NCBI GenBank assembly: GCA_002483605.1
Contig: DLIG01000021.1
Span: forward strand, 108,260-169,462
Reading direction: 5' to 3'
Source: Sulfurovum sp. UBA7648
GTDB lineage: Bacteria > Campylobacterota > Campylobacteria > Campylobacterales > Sulfurovaceae
DNA length: 61,203 bases
A program made the translations under genes and the position numbers. Position 1 is the first letter of the stretch. Each line of letters starts with the position of its first letter. Below the pieces are notes generated by a model, which worked only from the letters and a program-made list of their open reading frames with translations, had not been told where the DNA came from and made no database searches. Of this stretch, positions 1 through 7,826 are shown piece by piece.

Positions 1-24
1 GTTCCATATCTCCCGATATGGAAT
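1..24. repeat. REP-like palindrome, copy 1
   Basis: Imperfect inverted repeat: left arm GTTCCATATC, 4-base TCCC spacer, right arm GATATGGAAT, one end mismatch against copy 2 at 291-314. It directly precedes a transposase fragment, and copy 2 directly follows that fragment. This is the arrangement expected for REP elements around a RAYT transposase gene. The window edge may cut a longer element. Confidence 0.6.
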
Positions 25-25
25 G

Positions 26-278
26 CATACTACAAATTATGACAATATGACATATTTACTTCATAAAATACAGCTATACAATATACTGCCATTATAGGAA
101 GAAGGTTATCGCCCTAAACTTATACAAAATGATGCTATGATGATAAATAAGATAAATTATATTCACAATAATCCCGTAAAAGAGGATATGTCGATGAAGC
201 TATACACTGGAGATATTCTAGCGCAAGAGATTATGAAGGCATTAAAGGGTTGATCGATGTTGAAAGGTTTTGGCAGTA
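26..278 (+). pseudogene. REP-associated Y1 (RAYT-like) transposase, C-terminal remnant
   Basis: Reading from position 26 gives a transposase-like stretch with an in-frame TAG at 95-97, then EEGYRPKLIQNDAMMINK and YIHNNPVK. One A appears lost in the run near 176-180; shifting frame there restores RGYVDEAIHWRYSSARDYEG and ends in IDVERFWQY at a TGA. The YIHNNPVKRGYV...W.YSSARDY signature is typical of the C-terminal part of the IS200-like/RAYT family. The catalytic Y1 and HUH part is absent, and the stop plus frameshift make it a dead gene. The palindromes at 1-24 and 291-314 bracket it. Confidence 0.8.
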
Positions 279-290
279 TTGATTGTATGC

Positions 291-314
291 GTTCCATATC
301 TCCCGATATGGAAC
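291..314. repeat. REP-like palindrome, copy 2 (perfect)
   Basis: Perfect inverted repeat: GTTCCATATC and its exact reverse complement around a TCCC spacer. It lies 12 bases after the transposase remnant's stop. Sequence downstream is unrelated to the transposase. It could fold as a 10-bp hairpin on either strand. Confidence 0.75.
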
Positions 315-466
315 GAGAGAAAAAAGCTGCAGGACTAGCAGGTGGAACATACGGGGCAGGCTTTGGAATGATAGATAATGCTAGTGGTATAAATTTTCAA
401 GATTGGCTCAGTCCATCACATTATATAAATCAATTTTTTGAATCCCATGATTCAGCGACAAAGTAA
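315..466 (+). pseudogene. C-terminal remnant of an unidentified protein
   Basis: The frame open through the palindrome encodes about 50 residues, including AGLAGGTYGAGFGMIDNASG and NFQDWLSPSHYINQFFESHD. The preceding codons come from transposase tail and palindrome, so the open frame starting at 257 is not a natural gene start. I read this as the 3' end of a coding region truncated where the REP/transposase material joined it. The Gly-rich segment followed by a short tail would suit the end of a large secreted or toxin-like protein, but I do not recognise the family. A small membrane ORF follows in an overlapping frame. Confidence 0.4.
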
Positions 467-470
467 TAAT

Positions 471-704
471 ATGTGGTTTTTAATTAAAATTTTAGTTTCC
501 ATGTATTTGGCCATAATCAGCATTTTAAATTTCATTGCCATATTTTATAATTCGAGAGAAGTTGTTAATTTTGTGCTGCACTCGCCATTTTATTTAATTG
601 CATGGGGTTATCTCATCATAACTTTTTGCAATGAATACAAACGAGATAAAGAATTAAAAGAACACGAGAATAAAGAAAGTTGTAATGAGCAGCAAATGAG
701 ATAG
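471..704 (+). CDS. small two-helix membrane protein, unknown
   Basis: An ORF of 77 codons from ATG 471, or 88 from ATG 438. It begins MWFLIKILVSMYLAIISILN, a hydrophobic helix, has a second helix around FYLIAWGYLIITFC, and ends in a charged tail (NEYKRDKELKEHENKES). No strong ribosome binding site precedes either start. A short membrane ORF right after a truncated protein tail resembles the immunity gene of a toxin-immunity cassette, but this is position-based inference only. I do not recognise the family. Confidence 0.4.
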   Translation: MWFLIKILVSMYLAIISILNFIAIFYNSREVVNFVLHSPFYLIAWGYLIITFCNEYKRDKELKEHENKESCNEQQMR

Positions 705-810
705 GTAATTACTTCGATGATCCGCAAAACACAAACGAAACAGCCAGGCTTTTTAACTTGTTATATGGAAGTATAGGGGTCAGGTAATGCTAATGCCACA
801 TTAAGTTTAG

Positions 811-840
811 CTCATTCCATATCTCTAGATATGTAATGAG
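811..840. repeat. REP-like palindrome, copy 3 (diverged)
   Basis: Inverted repeat with arms CTCATTCCATATCT and AGATATGTAATGAG, one mismatch. The ATTCCATATCT core is shared with the palindromes at 1-24 and 291-314. It is followed at once by a decayed transposase tail, so palindrome and transposase tail recur as a unit. Confidence 0.6.
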
Positions 841-896
841 ATAGAGATTATGAAGGCGTTAAAGGATTGATTGATTTTGAAAGGTTTCGGTAGTAT
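841..896 (+). pseudogene. second decayed RAYT-like transposase tail
   Basis: The DNA reads RDYEGVKGLIDFERFR in one frame, parallel to RDYEGIKGLIDVERFW at 215-272, with Trp replaced by Arg and then a TAG stop. Only about the last 18 codons survive. It shows that two copies of the transposase end once lay within 1 kb. Confidence 0.6.
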
Positions 897-1156
897 TGAT
901 TATATGCATTTCATATCAGAAAATTCGGAACGAAACAGAATCAGGCAAAGAGTACAGTTTGCAATTCTGCGTATTATCATTTTTTAACATATTATTATCA
1001 ATTTATATTTCATACTTGGTTCAAACATAAATGGTATTATTTAATCAGAATTATTATAGAATCCCGCCTAAAATATGAAAATATAGCACAATGAAGCCAT
1101 TATCAATTTTTAATAAATATGACAATGTAACAAAAAAGCCGCAGGAGCAATGATCG

Positions 1157-1990
1157 ATGTTTTATTATTATGCACATACCAGCCATAAAGAAGGGTTAGA
1201 GAGTGTTCGCAGAGGCGTTACATGTCTCAAAGAAGCCAAGCGAAGAGAAGTTGGGTATAAACTTCTTGTAAACGATTTCAGAGCAGCCCTTGTAGCTAAA
1301 GAGCTTGGCATTGATGGAGCTGTAACTATTGAAACAATTCTTGATCTTGACGTCGTTTTAAGCAGAGGCGATACATTGCTTATAGATACTAATGAAGAGT
1401 TGCCACGCAAGTTCGAACGTTTTTGTAGTGAGTTTAAAGTATTTCGTATGGCTCAAAAGTGCGATGAAAAATCTATGTTCAATGAAAATATCGTTTATCC
1501 TTGGTCTGAAAATAGTATTTTTGTCGATTCGATTTATAGAGAACATTTGCCTAAAACGCAAAGAATACTCTTTTTTGGCGGTGATGGCGATCCTCAAAAA
1601 AGTATTATTGATCATAAAAACTTTTTTGATGGTTTAGGCATGGAGATATTGTTGGGGCACTATTTCTTTGTAAATTATGAAAAAGAGCTAGCCAACATAT
1701 TTGATGTTATGCATGAATCAGAAGAATATACTGACCTTATCCGTACTTCAAGCGATATTATCACTACTTCCGTTCAATGCGCCATAGAGTCCAGAATAAG
1801 CGGCGCGAATGTTATATTTATCGCTCAGAGACCTCTTTTGGAGTGTATCAAAAATTTGTTTGAAAATTACAATATAAGCATAGTTGATGATTTTAATCAA
1901 ACCATGTTAAGAAGATACCTATCAGATAAGTTACAAATGGACACAATTATACCCATTAATACTCATTATAACACTTTTTTTAGCAAATAA
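1157..1990 (+). CDS. hypothetical protein, weakly PseG/GT-B-like
   Basis: 277 residues, no signal peptide or membrane helix. ATG 1157 follows AGGAG at 1143-1147 with a 9-base gap. The N-terminal half (RRGVTCLKEAKRREVGYKLLVNDFRA) and the second half, starting near residue 136 with ILFFGGDGDPQKS and running through SSDIITTSVQCAIESRISGA, have the layout of PseG/SpsG-type two-domain Rossmann proteins, in which a GG.D loop opens the second domain and a late helix (here CAIESRISGA) faces the nucleotide sugar. The similarity is weak and I assign no reaction. It sits 72 bases before petA on the same strand, but petA has its own -10, so a link to the bc complex is not shown. Confidence 0.75.
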   Translation: MFYYYAHTSHKEGLESVRRGVTCLKEAKRREVGYKLLVNDFRAALVAKELGIDGAVTIETILDLDVVLSRGDTLLIDTNEELPRKFERFCSEFKVFRMAQKCDEKSMFNENIVYPWSENSIFVDSIYREHLPKTQRILFFGGDGDPQKSIIDHKNFFDGLGMEILLGHYFFVNYEKELANIFDVMHESEEYTDLIRTSSDIITTSVQCAIESRISGANVIFIAQRPLLECIKNLFENYNISIVDDFNQTMLRRYLSDKLQMDTIIPINTHYNTFFSK

Positions 1991-2025
1991 ATCTTTTTTT
2001 CATAGTTTTTTAATAACATCTTTTT

Positions 2026-2031
2026 TATAAT
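2026..2031 (+). promoter_or_regulatory. -10 box of the petABC operon
   Basis: TATAAT in a T-rich context after an unknown gene, 31 bases before petA. No -35 is evident, as usual for sigma70 promoters in Campylobacterota. Confidence 0.5.
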
Positions 2032-2062
2032 AATAAGTTAATTTATTTTTGAAAGGAATACG

Positions 2063-2569
2063 ATGAGTAATAGAAGAGACTTCATGGGTATGGCTCTAGG
2101 TAGTTTTGCTGCTCTTGGTGCCTTGGGTGCATTGTATGCAGCTAAGCGAACTTGGGATCCGTTGCCAAGCGTAAAATCGGCAGGTTTTACCACAATAGAT
2201 CTTAGTCCGGCTCAAGAAAATGTGCTTGTGACAGAAAAATGGAGAGGCAAGCCTATATTTATTCTTAAACAACCGGCTAATGCACCAAAAAGCGACAGAG
2301 AGATCCATGTAGCAGGCGGAAGATACCTTGTTGTTGTAGGTCTTTGTACACACTTGGGCTGTATTCCAGCATATCTGGCAGATAAAAAACAGTTTAAATG
2401 TGCATGTCATGGAGGAGAATTTGACTCATTAGGCGTCAATACTTTTGGACCGCCTCCAAGACCTCTAGATATACCGCCGTTTAAAATTAGCGGTACAAGT
2501 GTAATTTTGGGCGAAACCGGTCCGGAATATGAGAAAATGTTAGCTGCTGGCTTGACATTGAAAGTTTAA
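2063..2569 (+). CDS. petA: ubiquinol-cytochrome c reductase, Rieske iron-sulfur subunit
   Basis: Rieske subunit of the cytochrome bc complex, passing electrons from quinol to cytochrome c on the periplasmic side. 168 residues. The N-terminus has a twin-arginine motif (NRRDFM, residues 3-8) and a hydrophobic anchor to about residue 26, so Tat export with a retained membrane anchor is expected. Box I CTHLGC (95-100) and box II CACHGG (113-118) give cluster ligands C95, H97, C113, H116 and a disulfide C100-C115. Box II has Ala where Pro is usual and ends GG rather than GS. AAAGG lies before the ATG. First gene of petABC; petB starts 9 bases after the stop. Confidence 0.95.
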   Translation: MSNRRDFMGMALGSFAALGALGALYAAKRTWDPLPSVKSAGFTTIDLSPAQENVLVTEKWRGKPIFILKQPANAPKSDREIHVAGGRYLVVVGLCTHLGCIPAYLADKKQFKCACHGGEFDSLGVNTFGPPPRPLDIPPFKISGTSVILGETGPEYEKMLAAGLTLKV

Positions 2570-2578
2570 GGAGAGAAA

Positions 2579-3820
2579 ATGGCACATTTTGATGAAAAAG
2601 CGAAGCCCTTTTCGCATAAATGGTTAAATGAAAGAATGGCAGTAGATACTGTCAAAAAAGTTCTTTCTACAGAATATTGGATACCAAAAGATATTAACTT
2701 CTTGTGGGCAATGGGGATGATACTTGCCGCCACTTTTGGTTTGCTTATTATTAGCGGTATCTTTCTTTTGATGTATTATCAACCAAGTGTTAGCGGTGCA
2801 TTTGATAGCGTAAACCACACTATTATGAGTGAAGTCGGTTTCGGTTGGCTATGGAGACATATTCACGGTGTTGCAGCTTCTGTTGTATTCCTTGTTATAT
2901 ATATTCATATGTTCACAGGTATCTATTATGGTTCATATAAAAGAGGCAGAGAAATGATCTGGCTTTCTGGTATGCTATTGTTTGTTCTTTTCTCAGCAGA
3001 GGCATTTAGCGGATATATGCTTCCATGGGGTCAAATGAGTTACTGGGCAGGTATGGTTATTACCAATCTTTTTGAAGGATTTTCACCTACTATAGCCGGC
3101 GGAGTAGCTAACTTCCCAGGATTTGTTGAATGGCTTAGAGGAGATTATGTACCTGGCCAAGCATTCTTAACAAGATTTTTCATGTTGCATGTATTTTTGC
3201 TTCCACTTGTTATTATCGCTGTGATCGTTCTTCACTTTGCAACTCTTAGAATCCCGCATGTTAATAATCAACACGGTAAAGAGATCGATTTTGATGAGGC
3301 TGCAAAACTTTACAAAGAAGGCAAGAAAAAAGAATCAAAAGTAATTCCTTTTAACCCTGTGTTCTTGAGCAAAGATATATTCGTTATGGGTGTTTACTTT
3401 ATCCTTTTCTTCTATTTGGTATTTTTCCATTTTGATTTCGCAATGGATCCGGTAAACTTTGACCCTGCAGATGGACTTAAAACTCCTGCTCATATTTATC
3501 CTGAGTGGTATTTCTTGTGGTCATATGAGATACTTAGACCGTTCAATAAAGATCTAGGCCTTATAGCATTCGGATTTGCCCAAGTTGCATTCTTCTTGCT
3601 TCCATTCTTGGATAAAAGCCCGGTAGTTGCTCCTGCGAACAAAAGAGGCTTGTTTAAAGTTTGGTTCTGGGTTATGATAGTAGATATGATCGTACTTACT
3701 GTTATGGGTAAATTGCCGCCAGAAGGTATTTGGACAATTATCGGATTGGTAGCTGCGTTGGTGTTTATCGCACTGTTTGTAGCTCTTCCGTTTATTACCA
3801 AATTTGAGAAAAAAGCGTAA
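2579..3820 (+). CDS. petB: ubiquinol-cytochrome c reductase, cytochrome b
   Basis: Membrane cytochrome b holding both b haems and the quinone sites. 413 residues, about the length of a full cytochrome b (b6 plus subunit IV regions). Visible marks: several hydrophobic helices, the haem-histidine helix with RHIHGVAASVVFLVIYIHMF (about residues 97-116), GYMLPWGQMSYWAG of the Qo region (about 146-159), and PEWYFLWSYEILR (about 310-322), the PEWY motif of the quinol oxidation site. GGAG precedes the ATG. petC follows after 6 bases. Confidence 0.96.
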   Translation: MAHFDEKAKPFSHKWLNERMAVDTVKKVLSTEYWIPKDINFLWAMGMILAATFGLLIISGIFLLMYYQPSVSGAFDSVNHTIMSEVGFGWLWRHIHGVAASVVFLVIYIHMFTGIYYGSYKRGREMIWLSGMLLFVLFSAEAFSGYMLPWGQMSYWAGMVITNLFEGFSPTIAGGVANFPGFVEWLRGDYVPGQAFLTRFFMLHVFLLPLVIIAVIVLHFATLRIPHVNNQHGKEIDFDEAAKLYKEGKKKESKVIPFNPVFLSKDIFVMGVYFILFFYLVFFHFDFAMDPVNFDPADGLKTPAHIYPEWYFLWSYEILRPFNKDLGLIAFGFAQVAFFLLPFLDKSPVVAPANKRGLFKVWFWVMIVDMIVLTVMGKLPPEGIWTIIGLVAALVFIALFVALPFITKFEKKA

Positions 3821-3826
3821 GGGGGA

Positions 3827-4780
3827 ATGATAATGAAAGAGTTTAAAATATTAGCCGTTGTTGTTATCTTGTCTCTAATTACATATTGGGGAGTAGAGCC
3901 TTTTGCTCACTCTCAAATGCATAAACATGTTGAAGGACATAATTTCGTATACGATGGAGCTGCAGATATCGCAGATGCTTCTAAAGATAAAGCAGCTGCT
4001 AAAAAAGCATTCTGGGGAGAAGTTAATCAAATAGATAAACTTCCTGGCAATGCCGCAGCAGGAGAAGCATTGTTTGGTGCATGTATGGGTTGTCATAACG
4101 GTGCCGGTATCAATATGGGCGGTGTTATCCCTCCTGTTTTGGATCATGCAGGTAGTTTGTATGACAAAAAATATCTTATCGCACTAATCAAAGATCCTGC
4201 GATGGCATCAAATGTGGACCATAAATATGCAAACACAATGATGCACCCAATGGGCGCAGTGCAAGCAATGGTAACCACTCCTCAGCAAATAGCTGATGTT
4301 GTAGCGTATATCAAAGCCAAAAAAGTTGGCAAAATGACTCCACAAGTAGCATATGAAGAGGCTTGCGGCAGATGTCATGCTAACAGATACGGCGGGCTTA
4401 CTCAATTAGGAGAGACTCCTAAGTTCAAAACAGAAAAAGAGGCGTTAGCGCATAAACTCAAAGTTCTTGATGAGCAAAGCTTAGTTGAAAAATATATGGG
4501 TAAATTACCGCCTGACCTATCTATCATGATCAGAGCCAGAAGTGAACAATATATGGAGACTTTCATAGAGAATCCTCAAACACAACTTCCTGGTACTTCT
4601 ATGCCAAGAGTCGGATTAACTAAAGAAGGTTATGAGTCAGTAAAAGCATACCTTGAAGAGACCGGAGATCCTAGTAAAGAAGCTAGACATGCTATTGGAC
4701 CATGGGTTATCTTGTTCTTTGTTATTTTCACAGTACTTGCGTATTTGTGGAAAAAACATCACTGGAAAGACTTACATTAA
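3827..4780 (+). CDS. petC: di-haem cytochrome c subunit of the bc complex
   Basis: The c-type cytochrome of the complex; in Campylobacterota this place is taken by a di-haem protein rather than classical cytochrome c1. 317 residues with a signal-anchor helix at about 6-22, haem motifs CMGCH (86-90) and CGRCH (180-184), and a C-terminal helix (WVILFFVIFTVLAYLW) with a basic tail. Met-rich segments such as NTMMHPMGAVQAM (136-148) could give axial ligands. Two starts are possible, ATG 3827 and ATG 3833; GGGGG at 3821-3825 lies only 1 base before the first, so 3833 (MKEFKIL) may be the true one. Confidence 0.93.
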   Translation: MIMKEFKILAVVVILSLITYWGVEPFAHSQMHKHVEGHNFVYDGAADIADASKDKAAAKKAFWGEVNQIDKLPGNAAAGEALFGACMGCHNGAGINMGGVIPPVLDHAGSLYDKKYLIALIKDPAMASNVDHKYANTMMHPMGAVQAMVTTPQQIADVVAYIKAKKVGKMTPQVAYEEACGRCHANRYGGLTQLGETPKFKTEKEALAHKLKVLDEQSLVEKYMGKLPPDLSIMIRARSEQYMETFIENPQTQLPGTSMPRVGLTKEGYESVKAYLEETGDPSKEARHAIGPWVILFFVIFTVLAYLWKKHHWKDLH

Positions 4781-4816
4781 TCAATTATAATTGATCTTGT
4801 AAAGTATTAAACTTCT

Positions 4817-4844
4817 GTTATTCCGCAATAAACTGCGGAATAAC
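4817..4844. repeat. perfect 11-bp inverted repeat after petC
   Basis: GTTATTCCGCA, a 6-base loop, then the exact reverse complement. There is no T-run, so it is not a textbook terminator, though it may end or stabilise petABC mRNA. Its ATTCCG...CGGAAT arms resemble those of the repeats at 22671 and 23558. Confidence 0.55.
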
Positions 4845-4954
4845 ACCACTGCAAAGCTAATAATCTAAAAAAATAATCTTTTCTTTATCCTCTTATCGCA
4901 TTTTTATCAACATTTAGCTACTCTTAGACAATTTAATTATAGGATAATAAAAAA

Positions 4955-5932
4955 GTGTTGATAGACGGACAAGGAAGACGCGTTAATTACCTTAGGGTTT
5001 CTGTTACTGAGCGATGTAATTTTAGATGCCAATATTGTATGCCGGAAAAACCATTTTCATGGGTACCTCAAGAAAATCTGCTGAGTTTTGAAGAATTATT
5101 TTTATTTATTAAAGTAGTGATAGATGAGGGTGTGGATAAAATTCGTTTAACAGGCGGTGAACCATTGCTTCGCGAAGATCTGGATAAATTTATAGCCATG
5201 ATACACGATTACAAACCGGATATTGACCTTGCTATTACAACAAACGGTTTTTTGCTCGGTGAAGCTGCAGAAAAACTAAAAACCTCCGGTTTAAAAAGAT
5301 TGAACATCTCTCTTGACAGTCTCAAGCCTGATATTGCTGCCAAGATAGCCGGCAAAGATGTATTAAGCAGGGTTCTTGAAGGCATAGAAAAAGCTCTTGA
5401 AATCGGACTTAATGTGAAATTAAATATGGTTCCGCTAAAAGGCATAAATGAAGATGAAATTTTAGATATTTTAGAATATGCGCGGGCAAAACAGATTAAA
5501 ATTCGTTTTATAGAATATATGGAAAATACACATGCCAATAATACGATCAAAGGCATGCACGGCAGAGAGATATTGGCTAAGATCAAAGAGAGATATACCA
5601 TTCACGCTTTGGGCAGAGAGGGTACTAGCCCATCGTTTAACTACCGCATTGAAGAGAATGGATATGAATTTGGCCTTATAGATCCTCATAAACACGATTT
5701 TTGCGAAAACTGCAATCGTATCCGCCTCACAGCAGAGGGGCATTTGATACCGTGTCTATATTTTGATGAGGCTATGAGTATTGCCAGTGCTGTTAAAGAT
5801 AAAGATATAAACAAAGCTACAAGTATTTTGGCTCAAGTGCTTCAGGACAAACCCAAAGAGAATCGCTGGAGCGAAGAAGAGCTTGAGTCGCGCGAACAAT
5901 CCAAACGCGCATTTTATCAGACAGGCGGATGA
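4955..5932 (+). CDS. moaA: GTP 3',8-cyclase MoaA
   Basis: Radical-SAM enzyme turning GTP into 3',8-cyclo-GTP, the first step of molybdopterin synthesis. 325 residues, normal for MoaA. The N-terminal 4Fe-4S motif is C21-x3-C25-x2-C28, and the substrate-binding C-terminal cluster is C250, C253, C267 (FCENCNRIRLT...PCLYFD). The protein ends in Gly-Gly, the functional MoaA tail. The start is GTG 4955 with AGGA at 4941-4944. The last codons overlap queE by ATGA. Molybdoenzymes need this pathway; moeA (8297-9523) and a molybdoenzyme (34540-36636) are in the window. Confidence 0.96.
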   Translation: MLIDGQGRRVNYLRVSVTERCNFRCQYCMPEKPFSWVPQENLLSFEELFLFIKVVIDEGVDKIRLTGGEPLLREDLDKFIAMIHDYKPDIDLAITTNGFLLGEAAEKLKTSGLKRLNISLDSLKPDIAAKIAGKDVLSRVLEGIEKALEIGLNVKLNMVPLKGINEDEILDILEYARAKQIKIRFIEYMENTHANNTIKGMHGREILAKIKERYTIHALGREGTSPSFNYRIEENGYEFGLIDPHKHDFCENCNRIRLTAEGHLIPCLYFDEAMSIASAVKDKDINKATSILAQVLQDKPKENRWSEEELESREQSKRAFYQTGG

Positions 5933-6690
5933 TGTTTTATTTAGTTGAAGAATTTTTTTCCATTCAAGGCGAGGGTAAATACGCCGGTACACCGTCATAT
6001 TTTTTGCGCACGGGAGGGTGTAATCTTTCTTGCGAGGGGTTTGGTACATCTTATTGCGTAAACGGTTTAGTGAAATACGGGTGCGATACATATTTTGCAG
6101 TCGATCGTGCTTTTAGTGCTTCTTGGCAAAAGATCGATGATACAAACGCTTTTATATCTCATCTAAAAACAGAATTTGATACTATAGGATATCTGCCGCA
6201 CGTGGTTATTACAGGAGGAGAACCGCTTCTATATGCTCACGATGAAGTTTTTTATGCGATTTTTGCTTGGCTTGTCGAGCTTGGGGTTAGTGTTACTTTT
6301 GAAACCAATGGTATAATTGAAATCAATTTTGATAAATTTCCGCTTTATAAAAAAGCTATTTTTGCACTGTCCATAAAACTATCAAATAGCGGCGAGTCTG
6401 CGTCAAAAAGAATCAATACCACAGCAATCAAAAAAATAACAGATAATTCAGATGAATCTTTTTTCAAGTTTACGCTCGATAAAGAAATCATCGACAGTAG
6501 CGCATTTAATGAAATTCAGAACATAATAAGCATATCTCCTGATAAAAAAATATTTTGCATGCCTGTCGGTGAGTCGAGATCTACTCTGGAAGCTAATGAT
6601 AAAGCAGTTTTTGCTTTTTGTATTAAGTATGGATACAATTATAGTGATAGATTGCATATAAGGATATTCGATACTACACAAGGGGTGTAG
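5929..6690 (+). CDS. queE: 7-carboxy-7-deazaguanine synthase QueE, insertion variant
   Basis: Radical-SAM enzyme forming 7-carboxy-7-deazaguanine from carboxytetrahydropterin for queuosine tRNA modification. 253 residues, starting MFYLVEEFFSIQGEGKYAGT, the QueE opening. Cluster ligands are C31-x3-C35 and then C52 in GCDTYFA, so 16 residues (with an extra C43) separate the second and third Cys where canonical QueE has two (CX3CX2C). TGGEPL follows near residue 97. ATG 5929 overlaps the moaA stop; ATG 5932 is an alternative. queD follows after 52 bases. Confidence 0.9.
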   Translation: MMFYLVEEFFSIQGEGKYAGTPSYFLRTGGCNLSCEGFGTSYCVNGLVKYGCDTYFAVDRAFSASWQKIDDTNAFISHLKTEFDTIGYLPHVVITGGEPLLYAHDEVFYAIFAWLVELGVSVTFETNGIIEINFDKFPLYKKAIFALSIKLSNSGESASKRINTTAIKKITDNSDESFFKFTLDKEIIDSSAFNEIQNIISISPDKKIFCMPVGESRSTLEANDKAVFAFCIKYGYNYSDRLHIRIFDTTQGV

Positions 6691-6742
6691 AAATTTATCT
6701 TTTATTCGATAAAATAAGATAAATTTACTCCGATTAAGGAAA

Positions 6743-7327
6743 ATGATGATCATTAGAAAACTTTTTAAATTTGAAAACGCACATATTGTCAGGGGGTGCA
6801 GTACACAGCGGTGCAGCCAAAATGTTCACGGGCATTCATATAAAGTAGAGATATTGCTTGAATCAAACTATCTAGATGCAGGACAAATGGTATATGATTT
6901 TGGGCTTATGAAACATACCATGAAAGAAATAATCGATTCATTCGATCATGCAGTTACATTATGGAGCGGTGATGATATAGAGTATATCAAAGATATGCAG
7001 CGCCATAGTACCAGATGGGTCGTGTTGCCTGTATCGCCATCTGCTGAACAGTTTAGCAGGGTGTTTTTCGTGATCATAGATCAAATATTGAAAACCACAA
7101 CGATGGTAAATGAAGAAAAAGAAGTAAAACTTCATAGTATTATTGTGCATGAAACCGATACAGGATATGCGCAATCTTTTAGAGATGATGCATATAATTT
7201 AAATATGGGCGATATAGATCTTAAAAAAATTGAATTTTCCAATCAGGTAAAAAATGAATGGAAAAATAAAGATATGTGGGAAAAAATAATATTTCAAAAA
7301 TTTAGCATAAATCCACGAAAAATTTAG
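6743..7327 (+). CDS. queD: 6-carboxy-5,6,7,8-tetrahydropterin synthase QueD
   Basis: Converts dihydroneopterin triphosphate to 6-carboxytetrahydropterin, the QueE substrate. 194 residues, longer than the roughly 120 of E. coli QueD, with a C-terminal extension past residue 150. Zinc ligands are H14, H29 and H31 (ENAH and VHGHSY). Cys24 precedes HGH by five positions, where many QueD proteins have C-x3-HGH. YDFG (50-53), FDHAVTL (67-73) and the VHETDTGYA segment are family motifs. AAGGA precedes the ATG. It lies directly after queE, so the two make a queuosine precursor pair. Confidence 0.93.
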   Translation: MMIIRKLFKFENAHIVRGCSTQRCSQNVHGHSYKVEILLESNYLDAGQMVYDFGLMKHTMKEIIDSFDHAVTLWSGDDIEYIKDMQRHSTRWVVLPVSPSAEQFSRVFFVIIDQILKTTTMVNEEKEVKLHSIIVHETDTGYAQSFRDDAYNLNMGDIDLKKIEFSNQVKNEWKNKDMWEKIIFQKFSINPRKI

Positions 7328-7333
7328 TATAAT
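7328..7333 (+). promoter_or_regulatory. -10 box for the small NATE lipoprotein
   Basis: TATAAT within the last bases of queD and the gap before the lipoprotein; start of transcription would be near 7340, leaving a leader of about 25 bases. Confidence 0.5.
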
Positions 7334-7365
7334 TCCATTTGTCAAACACAAATCAAAGGATTAAC

Positions 7366-7590
7366 ATGAAAAAATTGGTACTTGTATCTGTAGCTGCTGC
7401 TGCTCTTCTTTTCGTAGGTTGTAAAGGTAAACCGGCTGATGCTAATGCAACTGAAGCTAACGCAACTGAAATGAACGTAACAACTGAAGCTAACGCAACT
7501 GAAGCAGCTGTTGTTGAAACTAACGCAACTGAAGCTAACGCTACAACAGTTGATGCTAATGCAACTGAAGCTAACGCTACTGCTGAATAA
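7366..7590 (+). CDS. small NATE-repeat lipoprotein
   Basis: 74 residues. The start is ATG 7366 (AAAGGA seven bases earlier); an upstream TTG in frame would disrupt the signal peptide. The leader MKKLVLVSVAAAALLFVGC ends in a lipobox with Cys19 as the lipidated residue. The rest is a low-complexity chain of NATEA/NATE units with no folded domain, so a flexible envelope tether or spacer is the most I infer. The leader and repeats closely match the cytochrome lipoprotein at 7827, about 240 bases downstream, pointing to duplication with loss or gain of the cytochrome domain. Confidence 0.85.
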   Translation: MKKLVLVSVAAAALLFVGCKGKPADANATEANATEMNVTTEANATEAAVVETNATEANATTVDANATEANATAE

Positions 7591-7783
7591 GTTATAGTTT
7601 TATATGATCTTTTACTTTAAAAAGTAAAAGATCATTCTTCTTGTTCAAAATACCTTATATAGGTATTCATTTATTTTTCTTAATCTACTTTAATCTTTTT
7701 ATTTAAAATTTTTATTTTTAAAATATGTAACAAATTTATATTCTTATGCTTTATTTTTATGCAAATTTGAACAAATTTTTTTG

Positions 7784-7789
7784 TATAAT
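7784..7789 (+). promoter_or_regulatory. -10 box for the cytochrome lipoprotein
   Basis: TG directly followed by TATAAT (extended -10 like) in an AT-rich gap, 37 bases before the ATG. Confidence 0.55.
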
Positions 7790-7826
7790 GGCGTTGTCCA
7801 AAATAAAAAAACTCAAAGGATTTGTA

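Larger units (their letters stand above)
705..1156. other. intergenic gene graveyard
   Basis: No intact gene. The + frame at 705-789 gives a peptide with GNYFDDPQNTNETARLFNLL and YGSIGVR before a stop, protein-like but without a start, so probably a relic. 811-840 is a diverged palindrome, 841-895 a second degenerate transposase tail. The rest, to about 1140, is AT-rich with nothing recognisable, and ends in the AGGAG ribosome site of the next gene (1143-1147). Confidence 0.5.

Noticed and set aside
257..466. 69-codon ORF starting in the transposase tail
   Set aside because: Its first codons are out-of-frame transposase and palindrome sequence; only the part after 315 is protein-like, so it is treated as a remnant, not a gene.
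4817..4844. Hairpin after petC as a third copy of the 54-bp repeat
   Set aside because: It shares only ATTCCG-type arms; the second half (ACCGAA/TTCGGT) is absent, so it is listed on its own.
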